Assembly (NCBI GenBank): GCA_018881555.1 | Contig: JACAXG010000231.1 | Span: forward strand, 787,617-851,616 | Direction of reading: 5' to 3' | Length of the DNA stretch: 64,000 nt | Origin: Amblyornis subalaris | Taxonomy: Eukaryota; Chordata; Aves; Passeriformes; Ptilonorhynchidae | Part shown: positions 1 to 13,213 of the stretch, one piece after another | Position numbering within the stretch: position 1 is the stretch's first letter | Layout of the letters: each line of letters starts with the position of its first letter | Translations under genes and position numbers: made by a program | Notes under the pieces: generated by a model | Seen by the model: the letters and a program-made list of their open reading frames with translations, nothing else | Database searches by the model: none | What the model was told of the DNA's origin: nothing

Positions 1-1560
1 ATCTCCAGTGTAGGAGAGGGAGGCAGCAAGGGACAAGAGGAGAGGGAGAGGGAAGCTACGAAAAGAAAGATCCCATTGTTAGAGTGCTCTTATTTGTGTG
101 AATATTTGCCAAGACAACAAGATTGGGTCTGATGACATGAACTCAAGGGTCAGTGGGGAGCTGTGCAAGAATGCCTGAACTCCTTGTGCTCATGATCCTT
201 AGGAAAAAAGCAACTTCCAGATGTGAGTGAGCCTTCCTTCAGCCATCCAGTCCCCTAAGCATATCAGATTATACAGCCTGAAGACGCCTGCACCCATTTG
301 CATGGCTGAGCAACTGCAATATTTGCCTTGGAGGGAGAACTGCGTCAAAATCCTGGATCCAACCACCAAAGCACTTCAGGTGTGTTGGTGGTGAATTAAA
401 GTTACATTAAACTTCAGGAACATGGTCATAAAGGACACGATAAATCCAGGATCCACCCTTAAGACAGGGTTGGCAATGAACTGCAAAAGCCCAGGGCTGT
501 GGTGTCTGTCTTGCAAGAACACTATGCAAAGATCAAGCCTTTCTAAAGGCTTCTCTGTCTAAAAGCAAAACCAAGACTGAAAACATTCAGATACTAACAC
601 CTGTTGTCAGAAAGCCACAAAAAAAATGTCAGGTAAAACTCCCTTATATGCCATCACCATTTAGTAGGGTCTTTATTCTGAGTTCTGGTCAGTTTACACA
701 CACTGAGGATGTGCCCACACCCACATCCATCCATCTGGGTCTCACCAAAAGCAATCACAGCTAATAGGGGATCTTTCTGCTGAGGGGCTGATAAGATGCA
801 CTAACAGAACAAATACAGCACCTGCAAAAGCCAATATCATAGTTGCGCCCAGGAGTGAAAAACCAGCTCTTATTCCGACTAAGCTTGTTAGATACTGTGT
901 TCAGAGTGGACTGCTGACACTTAGTCATTAAGCTTAAAACAACTCTGAAACTTGCAGAGTCTCAGAATCACTCATCTGTGCGCAGTGGGGTGCATCTGCC
1001 TTGGTGTGACTGTGGCACATGGAGAGACCAGTTCTCCACTCAGAGAAGCCTCTTTAAACCTCACCTTATCCTCTGAAAAATTATTCACTTCGTGCTTAGC
1101 ATGGGCAGTACAGCTTCATTGCCCAAGCCTCAACCAAAAAGCAAAAAATGTCTTTAAACATATGCGTAATTTAGTAAAGGGAAAAAGTGTTGGATTCTTT
1201 TTTTGTTCCTAGGTTGTTGAGTTTTCCTGTGGCAAAGCATTTTTTCACAAGCCACTTTTGCAGCAGGTGTCTATGACGGTGGACAAGCAGGTCTGAGTCC
1301 AAGCCACCTCCTTTCCGCTCAGCCCAACACCACCTAGTTTCCTCAGCTTCCTCCTTTCCGAGGGCATGATTAAATGAGTGCTTTTGAAGGCTGTAAGCAC
1401 TTGCTAATTTGGGGTTTGTCTGGTAATAGTCCGGTGGGTCTGAATTTCCAGCGTCTGTGGAGCCAAACCGGCGGTTAACTTGTATTCCCAGTTTTCCACT
1501 CCTCCTCTGCAACTTTTTCCAGAGACTGCTTCTCACTGACATCCCCCACCTTCCCCCCGC
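1..1560. other. Single-copy non-coding DNA, nothing recognised
   Basis: The first 60 bases are purine-rich (GGGAG/GAGAGG). The rest has ordinary composition with stops in all frames at the expected density. The open frames here are short, have no recognisable domain and overlap one another on opposite strands. No repeat family is recognised. Confidence 0.6.
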
Positions 1561-1570
1561 CCCTTATTTT

Positions 1571-2170
1571 TTTAAATTGACCTGGTCTTTGTTGTACTAA
1601 TTAGGTTATCTCTGCCTGAGGGACCCAGAGAGCAGCCCCAACGGAGCACAGCCTGGAAAGACAGGACACATAATCCCTGTTATCAAGGGGGCTGTCATTT
1701 GGCATGTAGATCAACTAATTCTTTCAATACCATGGGAGCAATTGTACATCTTAATATCGATTTTCCCCCCAAGATATGATCTCCTACATTCCTACATCAG
1801 TCTCCCTTGCCCTGGCTAAAAGGCTCCATTTATTACAAGGCAACACAACGGGTGCGCACACCCCCGCTAGCTTTTTGGATTCACAAATGAGAAGGTGCTT
1901 TGCGGGAGGGTAGGAGAGCAAGCAAACACCGACGAGGCAAGTTAACACAACAACTTCAGGAAGGAACGGGGAGTAAACCAAACCTACTGCACTTTCACTT
2001 TGCATTACGAAGTAATTAATTCAGAGCTGACTGACATCAAAGGCTGAAGGCCAGTCATGGGAAGGGGCATTAGCAATAAATCATGTGCTAAAAGCAGTAA
2101 TGCTTTGAGTCAAACTGCGTTGCTACCGTTCAGCAACCAGCCTGTTAAATAAGTTTCTGCTTGTTTCTCT
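1571..2170. other. Candidate conserved non-coding (enhancer-like) stretch
   Basis: This stretch is unusually rich in homeodomain-type cores (TAATTAG near 1600, AACTAATT near 1713, AGTAATTAATT near 2012). It also holds a perfect match to the TCF/LEF consensus SATCAAAGS (CATCAAAGG, 2035-2043) followed by AATAAATCA. It lacks long open frames, simple repeats and transposon sequence. The texture is typical of conserved non-coding elements near developmental genes. That is inference from composition only; conservation cannot be measured here. Confidence 0.25.
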
Positions 2171-2353
2171 TGTTCTTCCTTTCCACCCACCTCAGTATTA
2201 ATTTTAGGAGATGCTATTCATGTTTTGTGCTCCATACATATTGCCTACAGCTAATTGCAAAAAGGAAAAACACAACAATGGACTGACCTTCACTTGAGAT
2301 ATCAAAATGCTTTAAAATGATAATCAACAAATCAATTTGAACAGACACAGATT

Positions 2354-2365
2354 CCCCCCCCCCCC
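2354..2365 (+). repeat. Poly-C tract (C12)
   Basis: Twelve consecutive C, followed by TCCTT. It is a simple homopolymer, probably length-variable and prone to sequencing error. Confidence 0.95.
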
Positions 2366-5300
2366 TCCTTAATCATGATCCCCTCTCAAGAATAGCCATT
2401 GGTAACTGGATTCTCAAGGTATTTATTTCCGTTAATCTGGAGGACTTTTTCTGTTGGTGCACTAGAAAATTTCTTAGCTTAAGGTCTTCTACAGTACCTT
2501 CCTAGAAATGTAAGTCACCAGACAGCCTATGCTCAATTGCTTGCATATAACCTTTTTTTTTTGTACCAAACTAGATTCATATCATGATTCTAAAAAGCAG
2601 ATTTGGATGGTATAATTAATTTTCTATGTTCAGACAAACTTATGTCAGAACCAAAAAGGAAAGAAAGAATTTCCAAGCAAAGGAAGAGGGAAAAATTCCT
2701 GCAGCGCCACCATCTAAGCAGCTCTTCTGACTTAGACCAGCTGAGGACTATTGCAGCTTTAACAAACAGCCTGTGGAGCCTGGTGTTGGCACCTGTTAAT
2801 ACCATCCACAGAGCTGAATACATTTTATTGCCAGACAGGAAACTTTATCCCCAGCACTGGGATCATGTCCTTCTCTTCCAAAAAGTGTCATAGGATCTCT
2901 CACTTCCTCCTGGACAGTGACCAGAGCCAGGAAAAATAGGACCTGGGTCCAGTGTCTCAGCTGAAAGCAGTCCTCCAGCAGTGCAGAGCTTCCTGTAGAG
3001 CCTGTACAGCTCTGCCAGCATCAAAGACAAATACACGTCGTGGTTTGAGGACCACTCTCTAAGGGCTCCCTCTTGCCTCAGTTACCTCCTCTCTCCTCGC
3101 TACTAGCCTTTCCATTTCTGCTTCCCAAGTGTGTGACTTTTTCAGCTAAATGTTGGCCTGTTTTTCCCCCAGACTGCAGAGATCCAAACATCTAAATTAT
3201 ATTCAACATGTGATCAACATATGGACCTCTATAAAAAGATCTATATGATAAAAAAATCACAGACATTTCTATTTGTGTGATGCAGAAGGGTGATAAATCA
3301 AGAAAACACTTTATGTCCACCATCATGGTCCACAGACACCCACAAAAGACAACCTTATAAAACAGCGTAATTCCTTCAAAACCCGGTTCTGGGCTGGATC
3401 CTCAATGGGGAAAGAAAAATCTCGGCAAATGAGATTTAAAAGTATCCTCTTCTGGTTGGCAGTGTGGTGGGTGTATGCTCCTGTTCTGAAAGATGTGAGG
3501 TCTTCCTGCTTCTGTGGCAGTGCACGGGAGTGTTAACAATTCAACAGCACCCCATAAAATTAGAGCACAACACATACACAGGGCAAAATACAGGTCCCCA
3601 AAGGACTTTCAAAAGGAGGGCCAGAGGCAGGAGGAATATTCATGGAAGAGGGAGAGGTTAGACATGCTGGATAGTGCAACTGGAGAAGAAATGGGAAAAG
3701 AAAGTGAGAAGGATCAAGAAAAGTGAGAGCTTGTACTATCTCCCCTTAGCATTACCTCTGAGATCTCTGGTGTTGTTGGCTCCTTCCCCTATCCCAAGCC
3801 ACAGAAAACAGCATTGACAATAAACACTCTTCTACCAACTGTTAACTTCTCCCTGTTGCCTGAGAGGAAGGATGGAAGGTACTTTATATATCACAGGAGA
3901 AACTCAGTAACAGTATTGAAAGAAAGGCATCATTTTCAGAACGGATTTCAGGCAAACAAACACTGTGACTGAAGAGCACACTGGCTTACATTTCACCCAG
4001 GAGGGACAAGAAAAGGCAACACAATGGAAGAGGGACCTTCCTGTTCTTTTTCAATGCATGGCCAGAGCCTCATTCATTACAGATTCGAAAATGGGGATGG
4101 AAAGTCATAGGCATTAGTGATGGATCAAAGTGCATGGGGGTTTTTGGGAGCCAGTCTCTTAGGAAGTTACAGCCCTGGAAACCCCTGGACCAAAGAGAAC
4201 TGATTTTCGAAAGTTTGCATCTTGCAGTGGAGTATTTTGGTGCTCAATATACTGCAAGTGTTGATTGAAATCGTTCTTAATGCCAGGGATGTGTGTACTT
4301 CTGAAAACTCTGGTGGTTATGGTGGGTCTACTTCACCATTTTCCTCAGCTGGGGCATGAATAGTTTTTCTGTCCTCTAACCAGATATTTACTGCCATGAA
4401 ACCTGTGATGATAAAACATCTCTGAACTGTTTATTTCCTGCTGTCCAGTGATTTTGGAAATTATTTTTGGGGCAGAGGTAGCCATAAACGCACACTATAC
4501 AATATGCACTGTGAGACTCCATGTACCACTTCTCCTTTGGGATTTGGGCTTAAATGCATTTTGCATAAGGAAGCACAACAGCAGCTGAGAGAGATTTTCA
4601 AGTTTGTTCTAGTTTGTTGTATTTTGGAAATTTATCTCATACAGATATTTAGGGATATTTTCCAAAAAAAATGTAAAATGCCCGAAATCTCTGTGAAACT
4701 CCAGAACCTTAAGTCCAGAAATACTGAAGTCCAGGGCCCCTCACTCCAGTCCTGGAAACAATGATACTTCTGCAGGTGCAATGCTGTGTCTGACTAGGGC
4801 TTGTAAGAGGAAGATGAATTATCTTCATCTCCTTTTGCAGTGTGGTAAAGGGTCATTTGGGGACCTTTGCATTGCACTGCGTGGGGCGGCACAGATACAC
4901 TCAAAGTTTCTTTGGGAGGACTCTTCTCCCCACCACAGCACCTGGTGGTGCCCAGAGCTGGGCAAAGCGCCAGGGAAGGTCCCTGGAGAGCTGCAGGGGA
5001 AGACATCTCTCCATTATGCCTGCCAAGTCTGCGGTCTTCATGCAGCTCTGCCAAGGAGGGAAAACCTGAGGAAATACGTAACGGCACATTCTTCAGCATC
5101 GTCTTTCTCCTCCTGGGCTTGCACCTACTATGGCCCAGTGCCACACAGCCATGTGGGGTGGGGGAAGCTGCCCTGCACCTTTTGTGGGATTGTGTGCCTT
5201 AATGCCCTCCTTTCCCTTAGCCACAACCCAGTTTTCTGTTCCATACCTCAGTGGTGGAGCCAGTCCCAGTAATTACAACCCCACAAGTCTCTGCTACCTA

Positions 5301-8300
5301 CAGGGTTACCAAGCCTAAATGCAAGCTTACTGAAATTTCTTCGATAATGAAAAATTAAAATAAAAATAAAAATTCTAACAGCTTCCCATAGCCTCTAGGC
5401 CAGAAGAGCCAATTTCACACTATGTGGGGAAAAGGACACAGGCAGCTCCACTCTGTGGAGGGCTCCAGAGCTTATCTCCCGCTGGGAGGAAGGTCTGGGA
5501 TGTTTTCTGTGCATCCGTCCTGCAGCAGAGGAATGCAATTGGCAAGGGGTGCCTGCTATCAAGCCCAACACATTCAGCAAATTCTTTGGCTCTTGTCACC
5601 TACCCAATGGCTTTTCCTGGTCTTAACAGCCTGGTTGGCAGGGACCAGAGGAACAGGGGGAGCAGCAGGCAGAGCTGGCCAGCACCATGGTTTTTCTCAG
5701 GTTGGCAGCCAGCACTAATGCTGGCTGTCTCTTCGGGAGGTGTTCCCCTGATAGGGGCGACCACTCAGGCCAGGGTGGCAGAGAAGATACTGGCCCAGAT
5801 TAGAAACTATGCCTTCTCTTTGCTTCCTCCTCCTTTCACATAGGCCATCTAATCTTGGAGAAACAAATATCCTGTGCACCCCAAAACGCTGCTGGGACAA
5901 GCAAAATAAAACCATACCAAATCTAAGGCCAGAATAAGGCTCAGAGACAGACAACCCCACCTGTTCTAGTCACAGTGATAAAGCTAGGTTTGCTACAGAA
6001 CTGTTTTACTGCAAATTTTTGTGGGAGGTTTCTAGTGTTCCAGTGGATGTCTTCTGCGGGAATATCTGTTTCTGGCTAAATTTTCAGGTTTGGGGGTAGG
6101 ATGAGGGTGAAGATGAATACACACACATATCTATAAGCAACAAGTTTTTTTTTCATCCAACCTTCCCCCACAGGAATGACACAAACCACCTAAGAGATCA
6201 AGCTAAACAGCTCCCACAAAGTGTCTGAAAGATTATTCCCTCAATGCAAGAAAGCATTTGCACCTTATCAGGCATATTGGGTATCTTACTCCTGATCTCC
6301 TCTTCCAGACATGCTACAGCACAATAAAAAAACCACTCACCTTGCATAAAAATCTTTCAGATGTTTTCCACATTCTCCAATGACAACTCCCAGTAGAAGG
6401 AGGAAGAAAATTCTTTGATATTGCTGTTGTCTTTGTCTTTGACCACAGGAATATTTCAGTGCAGATGACATGACAACATTGCTTTGGATAGGAAAACAAG
6501 GGTTATATGAAAAAAAATTTAGGTAGGCTAAAAGGAATTAATAAGCCTGTAACAATATTAAGCAATAGAGTGGTGGAACAGAAAAACTCCCACAGCACCC
6601 AGGGAGTTTCACAAAATACATAGCCATTCTCAGGAAAAAAAGCCACACCAAACAAAACAAAATGAACAAAAAAATAAAATAACACCCAAAAAACCAAACA
6701 CCACCAACAGAAAACCTACCAGCCACCCTTAAGATACAACTGTTTTTCCTGGCAATTGCTAAATGTCCCATATCACAAAGCAATATGAAAACATAACAGA
6801 ATGACATTCCAAATCACCATCTGAATGCAAACAGTGCTTGACAGGGAAGGGACAGAAGGCTGTCTTTTCTCAGATCCCAGTTATGTCAGATAGCTCTAAA
6901 TCAGGTCCACCAAACAAATTGCCACGTCAGAAAAGCATCCTCTACAACTGGTTCTTCTTAACAACCCTGCTGCCTTCCCTTCCTGAGCTTAGGAAACAGA
7001 GTGGGAAAGCTGGGATCTCCGGTCATCATTTTTTCATCTCACCAGTGTGCGTAGCCAAATCACAAAGGCTTTGAAAACAGAGGGGTAATTTAATAGCTCA
7101 GAATTTTAAGGTGTAAGTATAATAGTTTTTCTGGAATCCCTTTCATTGAAAAAGTTCATTCATATTCACTTAATCAGGTTGTTATCCTCACATACTCTGA
7201 TTTCTGTGCATGAGGCTGAAAAGCTGGCAGCTCCGTGCTTTCCATTTGCCAAAGAACTAACCACCAAGCAACAGTCTGTTATTTAAGCTCCCTGACTTTT
7301 TTTCATCACAAAATTCTATTTTCATCTACCTTGCAAAACTTCAGGATGAAGTTTCCATGGCAGCTGTCTGAGGCTAAGTACACGTTTGCTGAATATTCCC
7401 ATCAAGGTGGTCCTTGTTCCTCCTTAGAACATTATCAGAGAAGATGTATGTTGTACATGTTATACCTCTGCATGTACAGTGCAGAAGAAGCAGCTTGAAA
7501 TTTTGGTAGAAGAAAACTCCAAATAGTGTTTGCAAATAGTGCTTTAAGTGAGGTCAGATTGGAAATGAAGAAAATCAAGGCTGGATCAAGTGGCATCCAG
7601 GGCAGGAATTCCCAAGAGTAAGGCTTGCAGGTTAAGGAAGAACGTGATGGGATGGGATGAAGAGCAGCAGAGAAGTAGCTAGACTCAGTTGTGGAAGAGG
7701 TAGACTTAGGAAAGCAAAATGGGTTTCTCAAACTTTGGAGTGGCAAGGAAAAAGGATGGGAGGAATTGCAGGGGAGGGATAAAAAATGTATCAAGGAGGG
7801 ATGAAGGGCTGTGCACTACCAGCATTCTCCAGGAATTCATGCCGAGAAAAGAGAGAAATGCAGGCCTTGTAAAAGGAGCATCTGAAGTTTGCAGGTGCAG
7901 TATTTTGTCAAGCTGGATAAGCTAGAGCTGTTCCTCTTGGAAGAGGATGGCACTGAGGGAGGAGCTCAGCAGTCTGATTGGTTTCAAGAGCATTAATGTT
8001 GTGAAAACAGTAAGCTCATGAGTTCAATGGAAACATTACAAAGTCCATTTCCTAAAACATGAGACCTGCATACCATTTCAAATGCTGAACAGACATCTTC
8101 CAAGCTCTTCAATCCATATTCCTGGGTGTGAGTGTTCAGTGATAAACTCATCACTCCTGGAGACCTACTTTGTTTTGTGCCTAACAAATTACTCATAGAG
8201 TAATATGTTAATCCTCCCACACAGACAAAAAAAATTGCAGTTCCTTTGTATACTCAAAGCATGCCCAAATTACCAATCCCAGTTAGTTGTAAAAGCAGAA

Positions 8301-11300
8301 TTCAGGATTTTATGGTTAAGTTTGCTAGATTGGTATTATCAGCAGAGTATGCAAGCTTTTTCTTGTACTTATCATTTGAAATTACCCTCAGTGAAAATAA
8401 AGAACACAAGTGACACTGCATTATAGCCTGAGAGACACTCCATCATCTCAGTCTGGATTTTGATTCTTTCACGTGCTATATCCGGAGGTTAAGAGAGGGA
8501 GTGATTTTAACATACCCAAGTTCTAAGTGTCAGACATCTGAAGCAGATTAATGATGTCTGTGTAAAACTTCCCCTGATAAAATGCTACGGTTCAGACCCC
8601 ATCTCCAGTCTGATTATAGGACTAAACCAATCTTCTCTCTTTCAATTCAGGCTTAAGCTGCCATTGTTTATCTTATTCTTAGCAAAGGCAAAGCTGATTA
8701 AAACTTACAAACTAGAGCTAGAGCCCTCTTCACTCTCTCTTGACTGCCTCAGGGTTGAGAGGAAATAAAAGCAGAAAACCCCTGCTTTTTTCTGCCACAA
8801 AGGCTCAAAAGATTGCTCTCAGATCACACTGAAGCTCACAGAAAGTAAATAATCATCTTGTGGGATGTTGAACACCCACAAGTTGCTGCCCTGTAGGAAT
8901 TATGGCTTTTCATGATTGCTCCTTCAAGATGCAAAAAGTTTGCTGAAGACATGGCATTGATCTGAGTCCAGTATTTTACCCTGGTTCTCCCACTGACTTG
9001 GAGAGTAACATGGAAGGGTCATTTTGCTACTCTGTGCCTTTGTCTTGCTTTAAAGTCCCCACTTTCTGCATTTGGCTCTCACCCTGCTTGCACGCTGCCT
9101 AGGAAAACCTTGACTACAGCCTGCACATTCAAGGGTAACTAAATCCCAATTAGTCACCCTGATGCCAGTGGGGTAAATCTGGATAGTCAGTACTTCTCTA
9201 CTCATTCCTATGTATTTGGTTAAGGTAGTGCAAAGCCTATTTTTAAAATAAAGTAATAAAAATGTTGACAGAGGGCTGCTGCTTTTGAAAGAAAAAAATA
9301 ATCAGGACTTTCCCAGAGTGAAAATTATTTAGGGCACTACTCTCATCCATCACTTCATACAGCTGCATGATAACTCTCCTTAAAATTGCAAGTCATTCTC
9401 TATCAACACACAGGGACAGCTCTCTAGCAGGACACAAATCAAACAGGCATAAAGCTGCTTATTGGTAAATAAATCAAAGAAGAGGGATTGGGAGAAGGAA
9501 ACAACACAAAGCTCTCTCTGTCAGGGTAGCAGAGATTTATGTGAGAGATTCGCTGATGCTTCAGGCCACTGGTGCCATTTTCCAGGGTATGAATGGGTGG
9601 ATCTTTTGCATACCTTTTGCTGGGTTGACTTAAGTAAGTCTTGACAACTCTCTTTCCCTGGGGACTAGACTAAAAGTATTGTTTAGAAATCTAATATATG
9701 GTTTATTTACTCAATTTGTGCTGAGCACTACAGTTCCTTCAGGCCAGCTTCAGCAGTCCATTACTCCATTAATGCTCCATTACTGAAATTAGTGCTGTAA
9801 TTGGAAGGAGGGAGGATGATGGGGAAGGGGACACTTTTTAAAGGAGCAGGTTCTGCTTAATCCCATCACAGAAGAAAGCATTAGAAAAAACTCAACTGCT
9901 CCCTCCCGAGCCTTTCCCTTAGGAAAAGGGTATTGAAGAGAAACTTCTCTCGGGTGGCTGACATACAATAGCTGTGCAGCGAAAAGACAGGTCTGGACAA
10001 CTCGCAGCAGGTCTCCCTTCAAATGAGAGGATACAACGGCAACATCAAGAAGCCTCCACACAGAGGAGGCTGTTTCTGTTTCCCTGTGCCAGAAACCAGA
10101 AGACACTTAAGTTTCACCCTAAGCTTCTGGTCCCTCACACAGATTTTGCACTGCTAATGGGACCACTGGTATAGTCTCTCCTCCCACTGTCCCCTGCACT
10201 GTCAAACTGTGACCAGTTGTATCACAAACTGAGGAGAGGAAAGGGGAGGGACACGGTGCTAAGAAAGACAGCTTAACCATGGGACATTAGATGGGTACAG
10301 AGCTGAGTTTTGTTCCCACCACATGCCCTCTTTGAAGCTGTGGAAGATGTGACTGTGTTTGGGGTGACAGAGACTCCTTTTGCTGCTTTGTTTTACTCAT
10401 CCATTCCCCGAAATACTTTGCAGCATGAAGGAATTCAGCATCTGTATATGAATATTTATTGATTATCCAGCTCAACTACAAAAAGAAATTTCATGGATGT
10501 TGTAGCCAAGAATTTTGTATCTCCATACAGTCACATAGCTTGCAATAATTTTCAATATTAATTGTAAGGTAGTTACTAAGTAACAAATACGCTGTACAGT
10601 TATTCTGGGTAACTGAAATATATGTTGCAAATATACATATTTATTGGTTTAGTTAAATAGAAGACCTGTCAGAAGTCTAGCAGGAAGGTAATACAATAGC
10701 CCTAGAGAGGTCATCTGTTAAAAGAGATTAAAGAATTTACAATAAGAAAAAATGCCAGAGCTTTTAGCTGGGATGCTGCTGCTTCCATCTTCTGGCCTGT
10801 GACAGGATTTGTTTCACCAAGCCTGGCAGTGGAAAGTCCCAAAGGAAACTAAAGAATTAAAAGATTTTTCCTATTGGGGTGAGAACTGTGAGGACAGGCA
10901 CTAATCCTGAATTTTTTCATGAGGAGCAGACTGACACAGAGACGGACTTTGCTGGAGTGGTCAAACTAGGAAAACAGGTATTACAGCACGGTAGGACCTA
11001 GGGTAAAGTTCACATCATATCCTTCTCACATTTGGCTTTGTTCCTATTGCACAGACTCAATCAGATTTACTCTGGAGAAGATGTTTTACTGCTGGAATAA
11101 GTCACTGCTCTGGAAAGGGAGCCTCTGAGGTCTGCCCCAGAGCCTAACNCTGTCACTAGCTGCTCCCAGCGAAAGCTGAGCTGCAGGCACAGGGTCCATC
11201 AAGGGAAGAAGGTAGAGGCTGATGGAGGCAGCCCTTGGAGAAACTGGGTCTCATCCTCTCATTACAAGAGATGTCAATTCCCATAACAACAACAAAAAAG

Positions 11301-12039
11301 TCTACCTAAAAAGAAATTGACCTGTTCACAAAAAAAATGTAAGCGTAAAAAGAAATACCAGCAAACCATGCATCTTACATGCTCATGAAAAAGAAAGTTA
11401 GCTCTCTTCCTTTCAGAACTGTATGTTTTGAGGAAAGCACTGCACCCCTTGTGGGTGTAAGGGAAGACACTACTCCTTTAGGGTGTGTTACTGATCAAGG
11501 TGGCTTGTCCCTAAACCTCTCCGAGGCCGAGCAACATGGGCAGGCTAAGAGTTTGTCTCCCCTTCCTTGTCCAAAATCTGAGCCATGGGTGAAAGCCAGG
11601 GATGTGAAAGAGAGAGGCATCAGCAAGAGTCAGCAGATAACTCTGTGGGGATTGCTGGAAGGCTCTTTGCAGGATACATGTGTCTGCCATGTCCCATGGT
11701 GCTGGGACAACCATTTGTTGTCTCTCTGGGCATCTGGCAGCACCTCAGAGACCTGCATGTCTCTGGTGGCTGCCAGCAAACAGTCAGGCTCCAATCTCCC
11801 TCCTACCAAGCCCTTGGCCAAGAAATGCATCAGCATGCCAGGATGTTAAATATACTCGTGTTGGTGAATGCCACTGAAAGAGGACTTTTTTAGAAAGTTG
11901 CAAGTGGATATTTCAGGGTGGAGATGGACAGGATACAGAGGAAATAATATTTCAAAAATAATAAAACCTTAATTCTCCATCTTTCTAACTTTCAAGCTAC
12001 CCTGGATTTCTCAACGAGGGCTTCAAGAGGAAAGAGAAA
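2366..12039. other. Single-copy non-coding DNA, no gene recognised
   Basis: About 9.7 kb without a recognisable exon or transposon. At 4781-5318 the DNA is GC-richer and several frames on both strands stay open together (up to 163 codons on the plus strand). Because no frame stands out and none has a recognisable domain, I read this as a composition effect. A-rich DNA lies at 6635-6705. One ambiguous base lies at 11149. A plus-strand open stretch of about 156 codons at 11379-11849 shows no family features. Confidence 0.6.
6635..6705 (+). repeat. A-rich low-complexity DNA
   Basis: The tract is built from AAACAAAACAAAATG-like and AAAATAAAATAAC-like words, with almost no G or T. It resembles an eroded poly-A or simple A-rich sequence. 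No transposon body is recognisable next to it. Confidence 0.7.
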
Positions 12040-12310
12040 ACTGGGAGGGACAGGTGAATGCCCCCTCAAGAATTAAATCCCAATTAACACGCCATCAGTG
12101 ACGAAAGACACATTTTACATGGTCGATTAAAAGACTCCTCCCTATTGATCTTTGCAGCTAATCATTGTCCTACCCCTGCTTAGGGAGTGCAGACACAAAC
12201 CAGCGATCTAAATTTATTGAGACTCCTGACAATCAATAGGTCAGGCTCACAGAGAGCATTACACAGAAAGCATCTCCACTGACTCATCACGGGCCGGCGA
12301 GCCCCAGCTC
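12040..12310. other. Candidate conserved non-coding (enhancer-like) stretch
   Basis: The stretch has several homeodomain or Hox/Meis-like AT cores set in mixed-composition DNA: CAATTAACACGCC (12080-12092), CGATTAAAAGAC, CTAATCATTG, AAATTTATTGAG and CAATCAATAGGTCAGG (near 12232). It is flanked by GC-richer DNA with several CpGs (12285-12480). There are no open frames or repeats. The call is by texture only. Confidence 0.25.
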
Positions 12311-12964
12311 TCCAGCAGGTCCCTAAAGCCATTCCCCTCTCTGCCTGGACAGTTCATGCAAGGCCAGGGCTGCTCTGTGCATGCTACTTGTCAAAGCCCA
12401 GACAAACAGCCCGTGACAAAACAACAGCCGCAGCGATCGCTCTCGCCTTCAACTCAGCATCACGGCGTGAGAGCTGGATACCTGGAGGCAGCAGATAGCC
12501 TGCCACATGAGCCCTGCAGTTTTGATTTAAACAAAACAAAAGTGAGTAGCTGTAATTTCACAGATGGGAGCAATTCATTAGCTGGGAAAAGATGTGGTCG
12601 CTGTAATCTGGAGTGACTGGGGAGCTTTTGATGCAAACAGTCATTTGCAGCTGCCTCTCACCAGGTCAGTGTTAGACAACAGAGAGATGGAAAAAAATCA
12701 AACTGTATATTAATTGAGAGCCTGCAACAGAGTGACAGCATTGCCAGGCTTTATTTCTGGGCCCTGCCATGTGCCCAGGTGATCTGCCACTTCTGGATTT
12801 TATAGTACGTGATAACAAGAGGGTCACACACTACAATAAATCACCCGGACGACTTCTGTTTATATGACTGCAACTGAAGGGTCAGAACTAAAATCCCTGC
12901 AAGTGACTGAGCTGAGCAGCCTGACTGTCCAGGACTGAGACAGCAGATGAGGGAAAACAAGGTT

Positions 12965-12976
12965 AAAAAAAAAAAA
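12965..12976 (+). repeat. Poly-A tract (A12)
   Basis: Twelve consecutive A between GGTT and GCCT. No retroposed body is recognisable upstream. Confidence 0.95.
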
Positions 12977-13180
12977 GCCTTGTCACGTTTTAATCAGTTA
13001 TCATCTGAGCTTGAGTGCCTTGCACAAGGCTGATGGTACAAACCAGCCTTTCCTTGTTCTCCGGTTACACTACAGCAGCAGAGCGTGTCCTTGGTAGCAC
13101 TGCAACCTGGCCAGTATGGGTGATCAAAGGGAGAGGAGTATTTTTGGTCTGGAAGAACTTTTACTGGTTGGTAAATGGCA

Positions 13181-13213
13181 GAGAAAGTGAGGAAATGTGA
13201 GGAAATGTGAGGA
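13181..13213 (+). repeat. Short tandem repeat, unit GGAAATGTGA
   Basis: Two perfect decamer copies (13191-13200 and 13201-13210) are preceded by a diverged copy (GAGAAAGTGA) and followed by a partial GGA. This is likely local replication slippage. Confidence 0.85.

Noticed and set aside
4781..5318. Cluster of overlapping open frames, up to 163 codons, on both strands
   Set aside because: Several frames are open at once in GC-richer DNA, none with a domain, signal peptide or consistent start. Composition explains it.
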